From NCBI GenBank assembly GCA_043101835.1, contig JBICHM010000122.1, positions 1 through 22,241 of the forward strand: a stretch of 22,241 bases of DNA, written 5' to 3'. Shown here in pieces: positions 8,076-17,100 of the stretch; within the stretch, counting starts at the first letter, position 1; the number at the start of each line of letters is the position of its first letter. Under the pieces are notes generated by a model. That model was not told the DNA's origin. It did not search any database and saw only the letters and a list, made by a program, of their open reading frames with translations. The position numbers were made by a program, and so were the translations under genes. The stretch is from JBICHM01 sp043101835. Its GTDB lineage: Bacteria > Planctomycetota > Phycisphaerae > Phycisphaerales > UBA1924.

Positions 8076-8510
8076 ATGCCAGGGCGGAACGGCGCCGCGG
8101 GCGCGCAACACCCGGTCTCGTGCGCATTGACGCTCACACCGGACGAAGAGGCCGTGCTCGAGCGCCGCCTCGACGCGCTGACGGCGCGCGAGCGCGAGGT
8201 CGTGCGGGCGCTGTGCGCAGGCGGGCCGAACGAGGCGCTCGCCGATCGCCTCTGCGTGGCGCTGCCGACGCTGCGCACCCACCTGATGCGCGTCAATCAG
8301 AAGCTCGGCTCCGAGAGCAAGGACGACATTGTTCGACTCGTCGCGGCGTGTCTGCTCGACGCGTACCGCCGAGGGGAACTGCCCCCACGGAACGGGCGGG
8401 CGACAGGGCCGTCGGGCATGCTCGAAGTGAAGGCGCCCGGCGCGCCTCTGAGCCCCGCCAGGGCGTCGGGCGGGCACAACGGCGAGCACGGAAATCATCG
8501 GTACCGATGA
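8076..8510 (+). CDS. Stand-alone LuxR/GerE-type HTH protein
   Basis: 144 residues. Residues about 34-90 form a LuxR/GerE-type DNA-binding domain: LTAREREVVRALCAGG, then NEALADRL, then the recognition-helix region PTLRTHLMRVNQKLGSESKDDIV. No receiver, PAS or ligand-binding domain is present. About 33 residues precede the domain, and a Gly/Pro/Ala-rich, probably disordered tail follows residue 100. The start at 8076 has AAGGGAGA at a six-base spacing; an upstream in-frame ATG at 8013 would lie inside the putative promoter. It is divergent from pilT and upstream of the large secreted protein, so either could be a target. That is inference from position only. Confidence 0.82.
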   Translation: MPGRNGAAGAQHPVSCALTLTPDEEAVLERRLDALTAREREVVRALCAGGPNEALADRLCVALPTLRTHLMRVNQKLGSESKDDIVRLVAACLLDAYRRGELPPRNGRATGPSGMLEVKAPGAPLSPARASGGHNGEHGNHRYR

Positions 8511-8553
8511 CGACACGCCCCTAGAGCGTCGGACAATACGGGCGGAAGTTTGT

Positions 8554-8567
8554 GAACACTCATGTTC
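8554..8567. repeat. Short inverted repeat GAACA-N4-TGTTC
   Basis: GAACA CTCA TGTTC is a perfect 5-base-arm dyad 44 bases after the HTH gene's stop. It has the size and form of a dimeric-regulator operator. It resembles a LexA box (GAAC-N4-GTTC), but here GAAC and GTTC are six bases apart. No regulator can be assigned. Confidence 0.35.
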
Positions 8568-8803
8568 CGAACGGCCGATGGGTACTGTCGCGATCGGTTG
8601 CGCTTCTTCTCGGACCCTTTGTTCGCGACAACGGGGTACTCTGGGAGGAGACGCGCCCGGGCGCGTGCATGCAGTTGGCGCGGCGATGCGGGATCGTCGC
8701 GTCGGAGGTGGCGAAGGAGTCCGAACGCGTCCCGCGCGTTCATTGGTTCGCCCGACGCACAGCGCCGGGCCCGAGACGGAGGAGCAGACCGCTCAATAAC
8801 GAA

Positions 8804-8821
8804 GGCCGGCCGCGGCCGGCC
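8804..8821. repeat. 18-base perfect GC palindrome
   Basis: GGCCGGCCGCGGCCGGCC equals its own reverse complement. No T-run follows on either side, so it is not an ordinary terminator. It lies about 210 bases before the start of the large secreted protein, within its likely leader or promoter region. Confidence 0.5.
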
Positions 8822-9029
8822 CGGTCCCGGCGCCGACGATGCGCGGTCGTTCTCGGACTTTGCCCTTCTGTCGGGTCTGTTCCCGATGGCAGGGCGAGCG
8901 TCGAGACGATTCGCACGCTCGGCAGGAAGCAACCAACGACGAGGCGCGGCGTCCTGAGGCCGCACACCTCACCAGTCAGCAGTCAGCACACCGCACAGCA
9001 TCCTTCAGGAGACGAAAGGAACCACGCGC

Positions 9030-12000
9030 ATGAGTCGCTACTCGATCACAACCCTGGCCCTCGCGGCCGGCCTGGCGACGACCGGCGCTGCCTTCGGGCA
9101 GACGGTCCTCCAAGGCACCGCGCAGCCGCAGAACCTCGCGGGCGACCGCATCGCTGCGCCCACGACCTCGATCCTGCGCATCGAGGAGAACGGCGCTGAC
9201 GAGTTCGCCAACGCGCCCGCGACCATCACCATTGAGCTGCTCGAGGGTGGTTCGGTGATCGCCGGCACCGGCACGCCGTTCACCAGCGCGACGCAGATCA
9301 ACGGCGGCGCCCCGACCTTCGCCGGCGGGCAGGACATCATCACCATCGACATGAGCGGCATCGGCGCATGGGGCTTCGTCCTCAACGCCAACCCGAACGC
9401 CGATGGCTTCCGCGTCACGATTGACGACGGCTCGGCCACCGACACGATCGACTTCGAGATCGACAACGGCGTTCCCACGCTCGTCGAGGCGATCTACGAC
9501 GACACGACGGGCTCCGAGCAGCTCTTCCTGATCTTCGACCGTGCGCTGGCCAACGGCTCGGGCGACAACGACGCCAACGAGACCACCGCCGCGGACATCG
9601 CCAGCCTCGACGACTTCGAGCTCTCGACCGATGCGGCGGTCACCACGCCCATCGCCCTCGACGGCTCGCTCGTCTCCAACCCGAACATCATCGGCACCGG
9701 CAACGGCATCTCCTACGATGTCGACACGCCCGGCGCCTTCTCGTTCGGCCTGTTCATCCGGTCGGCCGGCAGCGGTGAGATCACCGGCATCAACGGTCGC
9801 ACGACCGGCGTCGATGTCGAGACGCTCGTCGCCGAGACGCCGCTCTCGCTCGTCTCGGTCAACGCTGTCGAGACCATCGGCAACGGCGGCACGGGCGACT
9901 TCCGCTTCACGTTCAACCAGTCGATCGGTGATCCCGGCAACGCCGCGTTCTTCCTCGACAACACGTCGTGGACGCTCGGCGGCAACGCGATCACGCCGGA
10001 CGCGATCAGCGCCACCGCGATCGATTCGAACAACTCCGACAGCATTCTCGTCACCGTCAACCTCCCCGCCGGCGCCGGCGTTGAGGCTGACGGCCTCGAC
10101 GATTCCGACGACGGCTACGAGGTCACCCTGACCTCCGGCGGCGCCGGCAACCCGCCGCAGACCGTCCTCGGCACCGACTACGCGGAGACCGATGAGGTCG
10201 CCACGGTCGGCGACGCCATCGCCCCGACGCTCGTCGGCCCGCTCGGCGTCTGGGACGCCAACGGCGACGGCGTCATCGACGCCTTCGGCCTGATCTTCGA
10301 CGAGCCCATGGGCACGCCCGGCTCGTCGGCCACCGTCCTCGGCGCCTTCGAGTTCGAGACGCAGGCCAACAGCACCATCCACCCCTACAGCCTCTTCCTC
10401 ACCAACCTCGCCAACGGTGAGACCGACCCCTTCGCCACGGCGAACGAGGTCGATATCGCCACCGACGGCACCACCACCTTCAACGCCGACAGCCTGGCCC
10501 TCCTCAGCGAGGACAGCTCGGAGCGTCTGGGCACCGACAACATCGTCGCCGTGCTCTTCGACCCCGCGGCGGTGGACTGGAACGGCGACGGCACGGTTGA
10601 CGCCGCCGACGCCGACCTCTTCCCCGGCACCTTCGACACCGGTTGGGCGACCCTCGCGATGACCGCGATGGACGCCGGCCTCGCCGACGCCAACGGCAAC
10701 GCCTACGACTCCGACCTGACCGCGACGGCGGCGAATGACGACTTCGCCCCCGCCATCCTCAGTGAGGTGTGGTTCCGCGACGCCGAGAACGACTTCGATG
10801 ACCAACTCTGGTTCGAGCAGTTCAGCGGCGTGGGCGACACGCAGGCTGACGCCGCCATCATGATCTTCAACGAAGAGATGGACACCACCGGCGGCGGCCC
10901 GGGCAACTTCGAGACCTCCTACTCGTTCGGCCCCTCGGCCAGCGAGCGTTTCCAGAACGGCGACTTCGTCGGCATCGGCACCGGCCCGTTCCAGGACAAC
11001 GTCGTGATCTTCCGTGACTTCTCCGGCTCCGGCTGGGATCTCGGCGACACCCTGACCGTCGCCGGCACGAACAACGGTCTGATCGACGACAACGGCGGCA
11101 ACGACTTCACGGGCGGCAGCGGCGTCAGCATGGACCGCACCAGCCCCTACGTCCCCCGCCAGTTCGACATCAACGGCAACCAGATCTTCGGCGCTTACGT
11201 GAACCCGGCCAGCGACGGCTCGGTCGAGTCGTTCAGCCTGATCTTCACCAAGCCCGTCGAGTTCATCGACGACATGGGCGCTGCCCTCGCGACCCTGGAC
11301 GACGTCGCCCAGGACTTCGAGGTTGACGGCGACGCCGTCGACAGCGTCTCGGTCTCCGGCAACGTCGTGACCCTCGTCCCGATGAACGCCGGCAACCTGC
11401 TGGCCAGCAGCAGCTTCGACATCTTCTACGACGGCGAGGTCGCCGACCGTCGCCTCGCCGAGGCGGGCGCTCCCGCGAACGTCGTCGACACCGACGGCAC
11501 CATCACGGCCCAGCCCATCGCCGAGCCCGACATCGACGGTGAGTTCGTCTCCGTCATGGACGTCTTCGGCGCCATCACCAACAACGGCAACCCGGTGCCC
11601 GCCGGCACGCAGGTCTACGGCATGCTCGCCGTCCAGCGCGTGCACACCATCACCTTCACGCTCGGCGGCGTGACGGGCGTCATCGACTACGACTCCTCCG
11701 CCGAGGCCTTCACCAACTTCATCCTCGGCCTCGAGCCGTACCTCTACATGATCGACGACGATGCGGACGTCTGGTTCACCAACGACCGCGACGACAACTA
11801 CGACGAGAACCACGCCGTCCTGCAGGTTTCCGTGCAGGTCAACCGCGGCGAGGTCCGCTGGAATGCTCGCGGCCTGACCTACACCGAGGGCGACAGCCCC
11901 CAGCAGAACCAGTCCGCTTCGGGCACCGCCACCCTCGTGTGGGACGTGCTCCGCTCCAACGACGGCACCGCCTACGGTCTCGTCAACAGCGGCTTCCAGA

Positions 12001-12971
12001 TCAACGACACCCCGATCTCGAGCAAGGCGGTCATCACCGGCAACGACGGTGAGTACCTCCTGCACGTGACCGGCCCCAACAGCCGCTTCAACGGCCGCAC
12101 CAACACCAGCGGCGCCCCGGTCATCATCGTGGTCGAGAAGACCAACGGTGAGCGCCTCATGGCGACCAGCATCCACAACGGCGCCGACGGCCTCGGCACC
12201 CTCCAGTTCAACCCGTTCCAGAACCAGAATGACCCGAGCGAGGGCCGCTTCGACGGCGCGCTCGACATCGAGTTCAACAACATCGGGATGGAGTGGATCA
12301 TCGAGGGCTGGAACGCGACCGCCTTCAACCGCAACAGCGGCTTCGGCGCCAGCAGCAACGGCCTCCCGGCCTCCGTCCCCGCCGGCGTCACGCCCTTCGT
12401 CAACAACGCCACCAACAACACCATCGTCGTCGGCACCACGCTGACCCAGGCTCCGGCCTACCTCCAGTGGGGCTTCTACGTCGATGACGACAACGACGGC
12501 GTCTGGACGCGCGACGACGACTTCAACGGGCTGCTCAGCAGCACGCTGGTCGATCCCCGCGGCTTCGACGACTTCTTCGCCTTCACGCTCACCGACCGTG
12601 GCGTGAAGACCAACAACAACATCGACGGCCTCGTCGGTGGCTACGGCCTCGGCACCTTCTACGGCGGCTTCAGCGCCGACAGCCTCGGCGTGTTCCAGTA
12701 CGGCGCCGAGCGCGCCAGCGGCACCGCCCTCTTCGGCTCCAACGGCTTCAACGCCAGCAACACCAACCTCGGCTGGGCTCTCGTCACCTCCCCGGGCGAC
12801 GCGAGCGACGTCGATGCCTTCCTCAGCGCCAACGAGGCGGACTTCCTGATCGAGTTCAACCGCACCGACACCGACGAGGTCACCATCACGACCTTCGACG
12901 GCGCCGGCGCCGGCACGGGCGACACCTCGTCCGTGAACCGCGGTCAGGCCTACTTCGTCCACTTCGAGTAA
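9030..12971 (+). CDS. Large secreted acidic protein with Ig-like repeats
   Basis: 1313 residues. Residues 1-23 are a signal peptide (MSRYSITTLALAAGLATTGAAFG then Q). Four imperfect units begin near 146, 396, 572 and 701, each with an A/VPTLV or SPYV entry strand, often an Asp/Asn-rich turn, and a FGLIFDEPM / LFLIFDRAL / AAIMIFNEEM / FSLIFTKPV strand. This resembles SbsA/SwmB-type Ig-like domains seen in surface proteins. EF-hand-like loops lie near 409 (DANGDGVID), 516 (DWNGDGTVDAAD) and 1152 (DDDNDG). The C-terminal 450 residues are Asn/Gly/Phe-rich and end GQAYFVHFE; no PEP-CTERM, LPXTG or other sorting tail is seen. I read no cysteine and only four lysines. The start has AAAGGAA eight bases upstream; a strong terminator follows, so it is probably monocistronic. 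A cell-surface or S-layer/matrix role is inferred from composition. Confidence 0.9.
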   Translation: MSRYSITTLALAAGLATTGAAFGQTVLQGTAQPQNLAGDRIAAPTTSILRIEENGADEFANAPATITIELLEGGSVIAGTGTPFTSATQINGGAPTFAGGQDIITIDMSGIGAWGFVLNANPNADGFRVTIDDGSATDTIDFEIDNGVPTLVEAIYDDTTGSEQLFLIFDRALANGSGDNDANETTAADIASLDDFELSTDAAVTTPIALDGSLVSNPNIIGTGNGISYDVDTPGAFSFGLFIRSAGSGEITGINGRTTGVDVETLVAETPLSLVSVNAVETIGNGGTGDFRFTFNQSIGDPGNAAFFLDNTSWTLGGNAITPDAISATAIDSNNSDSILVTVNLPAGAGVEADGLDDSDDGYEVTLTSGGAGNPPQTVLGTDYAETDEVATVGDAIAPTLVGPLGVWDANGDGVIDAFGLIFDEPMGTPGSSATVLGAFEFETQANSTIHPYSLFLTNLANGETDPFATANEVDIATDGTTTFNADSLALLSEDSSERLGTDNIVAVLFDPAAVDWNGDGTVDAADADLFPGTFDTGWATLAMTAMDAGLADANGNAYDSDLTATAANDDFAPAILSEVWFRDAENDFDDQLWFEQFSGVGDTQADAAIMIFNEEMDTTGGGPGNFETSYSFGPSASERFQNGDFVGIGTGPFQDNVVIFRDFSGSGWDLGDTLTVAGTNNGLIDDNGGNDFTGGSGVSMDRTSPYVPRQFDINGNQIFGAYVNPASDGSVESFSLIFTKPVEFIDDMGAALATLDDVAQDFEVDGDAVDSVSVSGNVVTLVPMNAGNLLASSSFDIFYDGEVADRRLAEAGAPANVVDTDGTITAQPIAEPDIDGEFVSVMDVFGAITNNGNPVPAGTQVYGMLAVQRVHTITFTLGGVTGVIDYDSSAEAFTNFILGLEPYLYMIDDDADVWFTNDRDDNYDENHAVLQVSVQVNRGEVRWNARGLTYTEGDSPQQNQSASGTATLVWDVLRSNDGTAYGLVNSGFQINDTPISSKAVITGNDGEYLLHVTGPNSRFNGRTNTSGAPVIIVVEKTNGERLMATSIHNGADGLGTLQFNPFQNQNDPSEGRFDGALDIEFNNIGMEWIIEGWNATAFNRNSGFGASSNGLPASVPAGVTPFVNNATNNTIVVGTTLTQAPAYLQWGFYVDDDNDGVWTRDDDFNGLLSSTLVDPRGFDDFFAFTLTDRGVKTNNNIDGLVGGYGLGTFYGGFSADSLGVFQYGAERASGTALFGSNGFNASNTNLGWALVTSPGDASDVDAFLSANEADFLIEFNRTDTDEVTITTFDGAGAGTGDTSSVNRGQAYFVHFE

Positions 12972-12997
12972 TCCGATCGTTCCCTGAAGGCTGACTT

Positions 12998-13033
12998 CGC
13001 GGGGGCTCGCACCAGCGGGCCCCCGCGTTTTTT
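12998..13033 (+). terminator. Intrinsic terminator after the large secreted protein
   Basis: CGCGGGGGC (12998-13006) pairs perfectly with GCCCCCGCG (13019-13027) around a 12-base loop and is followed by six T (13028-13033). It lies 26 bases after the stop codon. Confidence 0.93.
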
Positions 13034-13062
13034 CTTGCGCCGGCGCCGCCCCCGTCGAACCC

Positions 13063-13071
13063 TGCTAGCCT
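13063..13071 (+). promoter_or_regulatory. Putative extended -10 element before metF
   Basis: TGCTAGCCT fits an extended -10 (TGN then TAGCCT) shortly after the preceding terminator. The hexamer matches the one before the HTH gene. No good -35 lies at 16-18 bases. The start would be near 13078, with a leader of about 65 bases. I saw no SAM- or SAH-riboswitch-like structure in that leader. Confidence 0.35.
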
Positions 13072-13143
13072 CAATCGCCGACGAAACGGAACGGACCCGG
13101 GGCGCCGTCGCGCCGGCCGGGCGCCTTCCACGAGGTTGCGCCG

Positions 13144-14058
13144 ATGCACATCGACGACATCTTCGCCAGCCGCACCACGACCTTCTCCTTCGAGTTCTTC
13201 CCCCCGAAGACCGACAAGGGCGCGGAGAACCTGTTCCAGGCCATCCGCGAACTCGAGCCGCTGCGCCCGTCGTTCGTCAGCGTCACCTACGGCGCCGGCG
13301 GCGGCACGCGCAAGCGCACGCACGACCTCGTGCTCCGCATCATGCGCGAGACGACCCTCGTCCCCGTCCCGCACCTGACCTGCATCCAGCACAGCGAGGC
13401 GGAGATCGCCGAGATCCTCACGCGCTACGCCGAGGCCAGCGTCGGCAACATCCTCGCCCTCGGCGGCGATCCCCCGCGCGAAACCCCTGACTACGACCGC
13501 GCCGGCGACCGCTTCCGCTTCGCCTCCGATCTGGTCGAGTTCATCCGCCAGTTCAACTGTGATGGCCGCCATCCTGATGCGCGCGGCTTCGGCGTCGGCG
13601 TTGCGGGCTTTCCCGAGGGACACCCCTCGACGCCCAACCGGCTGCACGAGATTGACCACCTCAAGCGCAAGGTCGACGCCGGCGCGCAGTACATCTGCAC
13701 CCAGCTGTTCTTCGACAACCGCGACTTCTACGACTTCCGCGAGCGGTGCGAGCTCGCCGGCGTGCGCGTGCCGATCGTCGCGGGCATCATGCCCATCGCC
13801 AGCGCACGGAACCTCGAACGCATGGCGGAGCTGGCGCTGGGCGCCCGTTTCCCGGCGGCGTTGCTCCGCGCGGTCGAGCGGTGCGACGATGACGACGGCG
13901 TGCGTCGCGTGGGTGAACACTGGGCGACCGAGCAGTGCCGCGACCTGCTCGACAATCAGGTCGCCGGCATCCATTTCTACACGCTGAACAAGTCCTCCTC
14001 GACGCGCGAGATCTACGCGAACCTCGGGGCCAAGGACTCGGTCTCCCTCGGCGGCTAA
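13144..14058 (+). CDS. metF: 5,10-methylenetetrahydrofolate reductase MetF
   Basis: 304 residues, the usual bacterial MetF size. It is an FAD-dependent TIM-barrel enzyme that reduces 5,10-methylene-THF to 5-methyl-THF in the cytoplasm. Family motifs are present in order: FEFFPPK at 16-22 with the catalytic-type Glu17, SVTYGAGG at 46-53, ILALGGDPP ending at 111 (Asp109 region near the flavin), AGFPEGHP at 154-161, TQLFFDN at 187-193 and a GIMPI turn at about 214. The start is the first Met, directly before the FSFEFFPPK strand; CGAGG lies eight bases upstream as a weak Shine-Dalgarno. metH follows after 67 bases, so the two genes probably share a transcript and feed methyl groups to homocysteine. 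Confidence 0.96.
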   Translation: MHIDDIFASRTTTFSFEFFPPKTDKGAENLFQAIRELEPLRPSFVSVTYGAGGGTRKRTHDLVLRIMRETTLVPVPHLTCIQHSEAEIAEILTRYAEASVGNILALGGDPPRETPDYDRAGDRFRFASDLVEFIRQFNCDGRHPDARGFGVGVAGFPEGHPSTPNRLHEIDHLKRKVDAGAQYICTQLFFDNRDFYDFRERCELAGVRVPIVAGIMPIASARNLERMAELALGARFPAALLRAVERCDDDDGVRRVGEHWATEQCRDLLDNQVAGIHFYTLNKSSSTREIYANLGAKDSVSLGG

Positions 14059-14125
14059 CCTTCCCGCAAGGGTTCACGACCGGGCGGGGACGGACTCGCC
14101 GCACTGAGAGGGAAGAAGCGCCACA

Positions 14126-17100
14126 ATGTCCAGCCGGTTCCTCGACGCATTGAGTAAGCGTGTCCTCGTCCTCGACGGCGCAATGGGCACCAGCGTCCAC
14201 GCCTGCGGGTGCGACCTCGAGACCGACTTCCTCGGCAAGGAGAACTGCACCGAGGTGCTCGTGCTCACGCGCCCCGATGTCATCGGCGGCATCCATGAGA
14301 CCTTCCTCGAAGCCGGCGCCGACGGTGTGGAGACCGACTCGTTCGGCGGCGCGACGCACGTGCTCGCCGAGTTCGATCTGCAGGATCGAGCGCGCGAGGT
14401 GAACCGGCTCGCCGCGTCGATCGCGCGCGAGGCGTGCGACAAGTTCTCGACGAAGGAGCGCCCCCGATTCGTCCTGGGTTCAATGGGCCCGGGCACGAAG
14501 CTGCTCACGCTCGGGCAGATCACCTGGCAGAAGATGCTCGGCGCCTACACCGAGCAGGCCCTCGGCCTCATCGAGGGTGGCGCCGATGCGCTGATCATCG
14601 AGACCTGCCAGGACCTGCTGCAGGTCAAGTGCGCCGTCAACGCGTGCATCAACGCGCTGCGCGAGCACGGGCGCACGCCCGAGCAGGTCCCCATCCTCGT
14701 GAGCGTGACGATCGAGACGACCGGCACGATGCTGCTGGGCACCGAGATCGCGGCGGCCGCGCAGGCGCTCGCCGGCTACCCGATCACGAGCCTCGGGCTG
14801 AACTGCGCGACGGGGCCCGAGCACATGAGCGACCACGTGCGCTGGCTGAGCCGCCACTGGGAGCGCCCGATCAGCATCGTGCCCAACGCCGGCCTGCCGG
14901 AGCTGAAGGACGGCCAGACGGTGTACCCGCTCGGGCCCGAGCCCTTCGCCAAGGAAGTGGCGCGATTCGTCGACGAGTTCGAGGTGGGCATCGTGGGCGG
15001 CTGCTGCGGCACGACGCCCGAGCACATCCGTGCGCTGCGCGAGGCGGTCGGCGACCGCGCCGCCCCTCGCCGCCCGAAGCCCTTGAGCGTTCCGGCGATG
15101 AAGCCGGCCTGCTCGAGCCTGTACTCGCCCGTGGAGTACCGCCAGGACAACTCGTTCCTGATCGTCGGCGAGCGCACGAACACGAACGGCTCGCGCAAGT
15201 TCAAGCGTCTGCTGAACGAGGAGGACTGGGACGGCCTGGTGTCGATGGCGCGCGAGCAGGTGCGCGACGGGTCGCACGTGCTCGATGTGTGCGTGGACTA
15301 TGTCGGACGCGACGGCGTGCGCGACATGAGCGAGGTCGTCAGCCGGTTCGTGCGCCAGATCACCGCGCCGCTGATGATCGACTCGACGCAGGTGGATGTG
15401 ATGGAGGCGGGCCTCCAGCGCGCCGGCGGCAAGTGCATCATCAACTCGATGAACCTCGAGGAGGGTGAGGGAAAGCTCGCGCAGATCTGCGAGCTGGCCC
15501 GCACCTACGGCGCCGCGGTCGTCGCCGGCACCATCGACGACGACCCACAGGAGGCGATGGGCAAGACGGCCGAGCGCAAGCTCGAGATCGCGCAGCGCAT
15601 CTACGATCTCGCGGTGCACGAGCACGGCCTGCACCCCGCCGACATCTTCTTCGATCCCCTCGTCCTGCCGGTGACCACCGGCGTGGAGGCGGATCGGCGC
15701 CTCGGCCTCGAGACGGTCGAGGGCATCCGGCGCATCAGCGAGGCGATGCCCGAGTGCCAGATCGTCGTCGGCCTCAGCAACGTCTCATTCGGCCTGCGTC
15801 CGAACGCGCGCACGGTGCTCAACAGCGTCTTCCTCCACGAGTGCGTGGAGGCGGGGCTGACCGGCGCGATCGTGCACGCGTCCAAGATTCTGCCGCGCAC
15901 GAAGATCAGCGACGAGCAATGGCAGGCGGCGCTGGACCTCATCTACGACAAGCGTTCCGAAGGCTTCGACCCGCTGCACGCGTTTATCCGACTCTTCCCC
16001 GAGGGCGACGAGGGCGAAGTCGACGCGCGCGAGAGCCTCGCCGACCTGCCGCTCGAGGAGCGCCTCCAGCGCCACATCATCGACGGCGAGAAGCAGGGCC
16101 TCACCGAGGCGCTCGAAGAGGCGCTCGGGATCATGCCCGCGCTCGAGATCATCAACGATCACCTGCTCGGCGGGATGAAGGTCGTCGGCGACCTCTTCGG
16201 CAAGGGCGAGATGCAGCTGCCCTTCGTGCTCCAGAGTGCGGAGGTGATGAAGGCCGCGGTCGCGCACCTCGAGCCGCACATCCCCAAGGACGAGGCGAGC
16301 GGCAAGAAGGGCAAGATCGTCCTCGCCACGGTGAAGGGCGATGTGCACGACATCGGCAAGAACCTCGTGGACATCATCCTCTCGAACAACGGCTACGAGG
16401 TCGTGAACCTGGGCATCAAGCAGCCGGTCGCGACGATCCTCGACGCCTTTGAGCAGCACCAGGCCGACGCGATCGGGCTGAGCGGGCTGCTGGTGAAGTC
16501 CGTCGCGGTGATGCGCGACGACCTCGAGGAGATGGCCTCACGCGGGATCGCGGCGCCGGTGCTGCTGGGCGGCGCCGCGCTCAACCGCCACTACTGCGAC
16601 ACCGAACTCCGCAGCGTCTACACCACCGGCAAGGCCTACTACGGTCGCGACGCCTTCGAGGCGCTGCGCATCATGGATCTCATCGCCAAGGGCCGGACCG
16701 GCGAGATCGACGCCGAGATCGAAGAGCGCCTCGAGAAGCGCGCGAAGGCGGAGGAGACGATCGCTCGCGCGCGGGATGCGAAGGGCGAAACCGACAGCGG
16801 CGGCGCGGCGGTCGCCGAGCGCGTCCGCAGCGAGGTCCGCACCGACGTCGAGATCCCCGCGCCGCCCTTCTGGGGCGTGAAGGTCGTCGAAGATCTCGAC
16901 CTCGAGGAGGTCTACGCCTTTGTCAACAAGGTGGCCCTCTTCCGCGGGCAGTGGCAGTTCCGGCGCGGGAAGCGCAGCGACGAGGAGTTCAACGCGTTCG
17001 TCGAGAACACCGTCGAGCCCATCTTCGAGCGCCTCAAGGCGCAGTGCCGTGACGAGGGCATCCTGCGTCCGGGCGTCGTCTACGGCTACTTCCCCGCGCA

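Larger units (their letters stand above)
8511..9029 (+). other. 519-base region without a supportable gene
   Basis: I see no gene here that has both a plausible start and protein-like composition. A frame open from 8552 runs into the next gene out of frame and is Arg-rich. The region holds a short inverted repeat (8554-8567), an 18-base perfect palindrome (8804-8821), a direct repeat AGTCAGC x2 near 8976-8990, and the AAAGGAA Shine-Dalgarno of the next gene. It is probably a promoter plus long leader for the large secreted protein; I could not place a confident -35/-10 pair. Confidence 0.5.

Noticed and set aside
8554..8567. LexA/SOS box
   Set aside because: The GAAC and GTTC half-sites are six bases apart, not four, and no SOS gene follows.
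8552..9199. Possible 215-residue protein before the large secreted protein
   Set aside because: It runs out of frame into the signal-peptide region of the next gene, is Arg/Pro-rich, and lacks a convincing ribosome binding site.
8976..12962. 1328-codon open frame on the minus strand opposite the large secreted protein
   Set aside because: It mirrors the plus-strand gene almost end to end, consists mainly of Val/Gly/Asp/Ala/Arg, and has no signal peptide or domain. The plus frame has a signal peptide, Shine-Dalgarno and terminator. The open antisense frame is a by-product of high-GC codon bias.
13072..13143. SAM- or SAH-type riboswitch in the metF leader
   Set aside because: The leader is short and shows no recognisable conserved core or pairing of these classes. 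A covariance-model search would be decisive.
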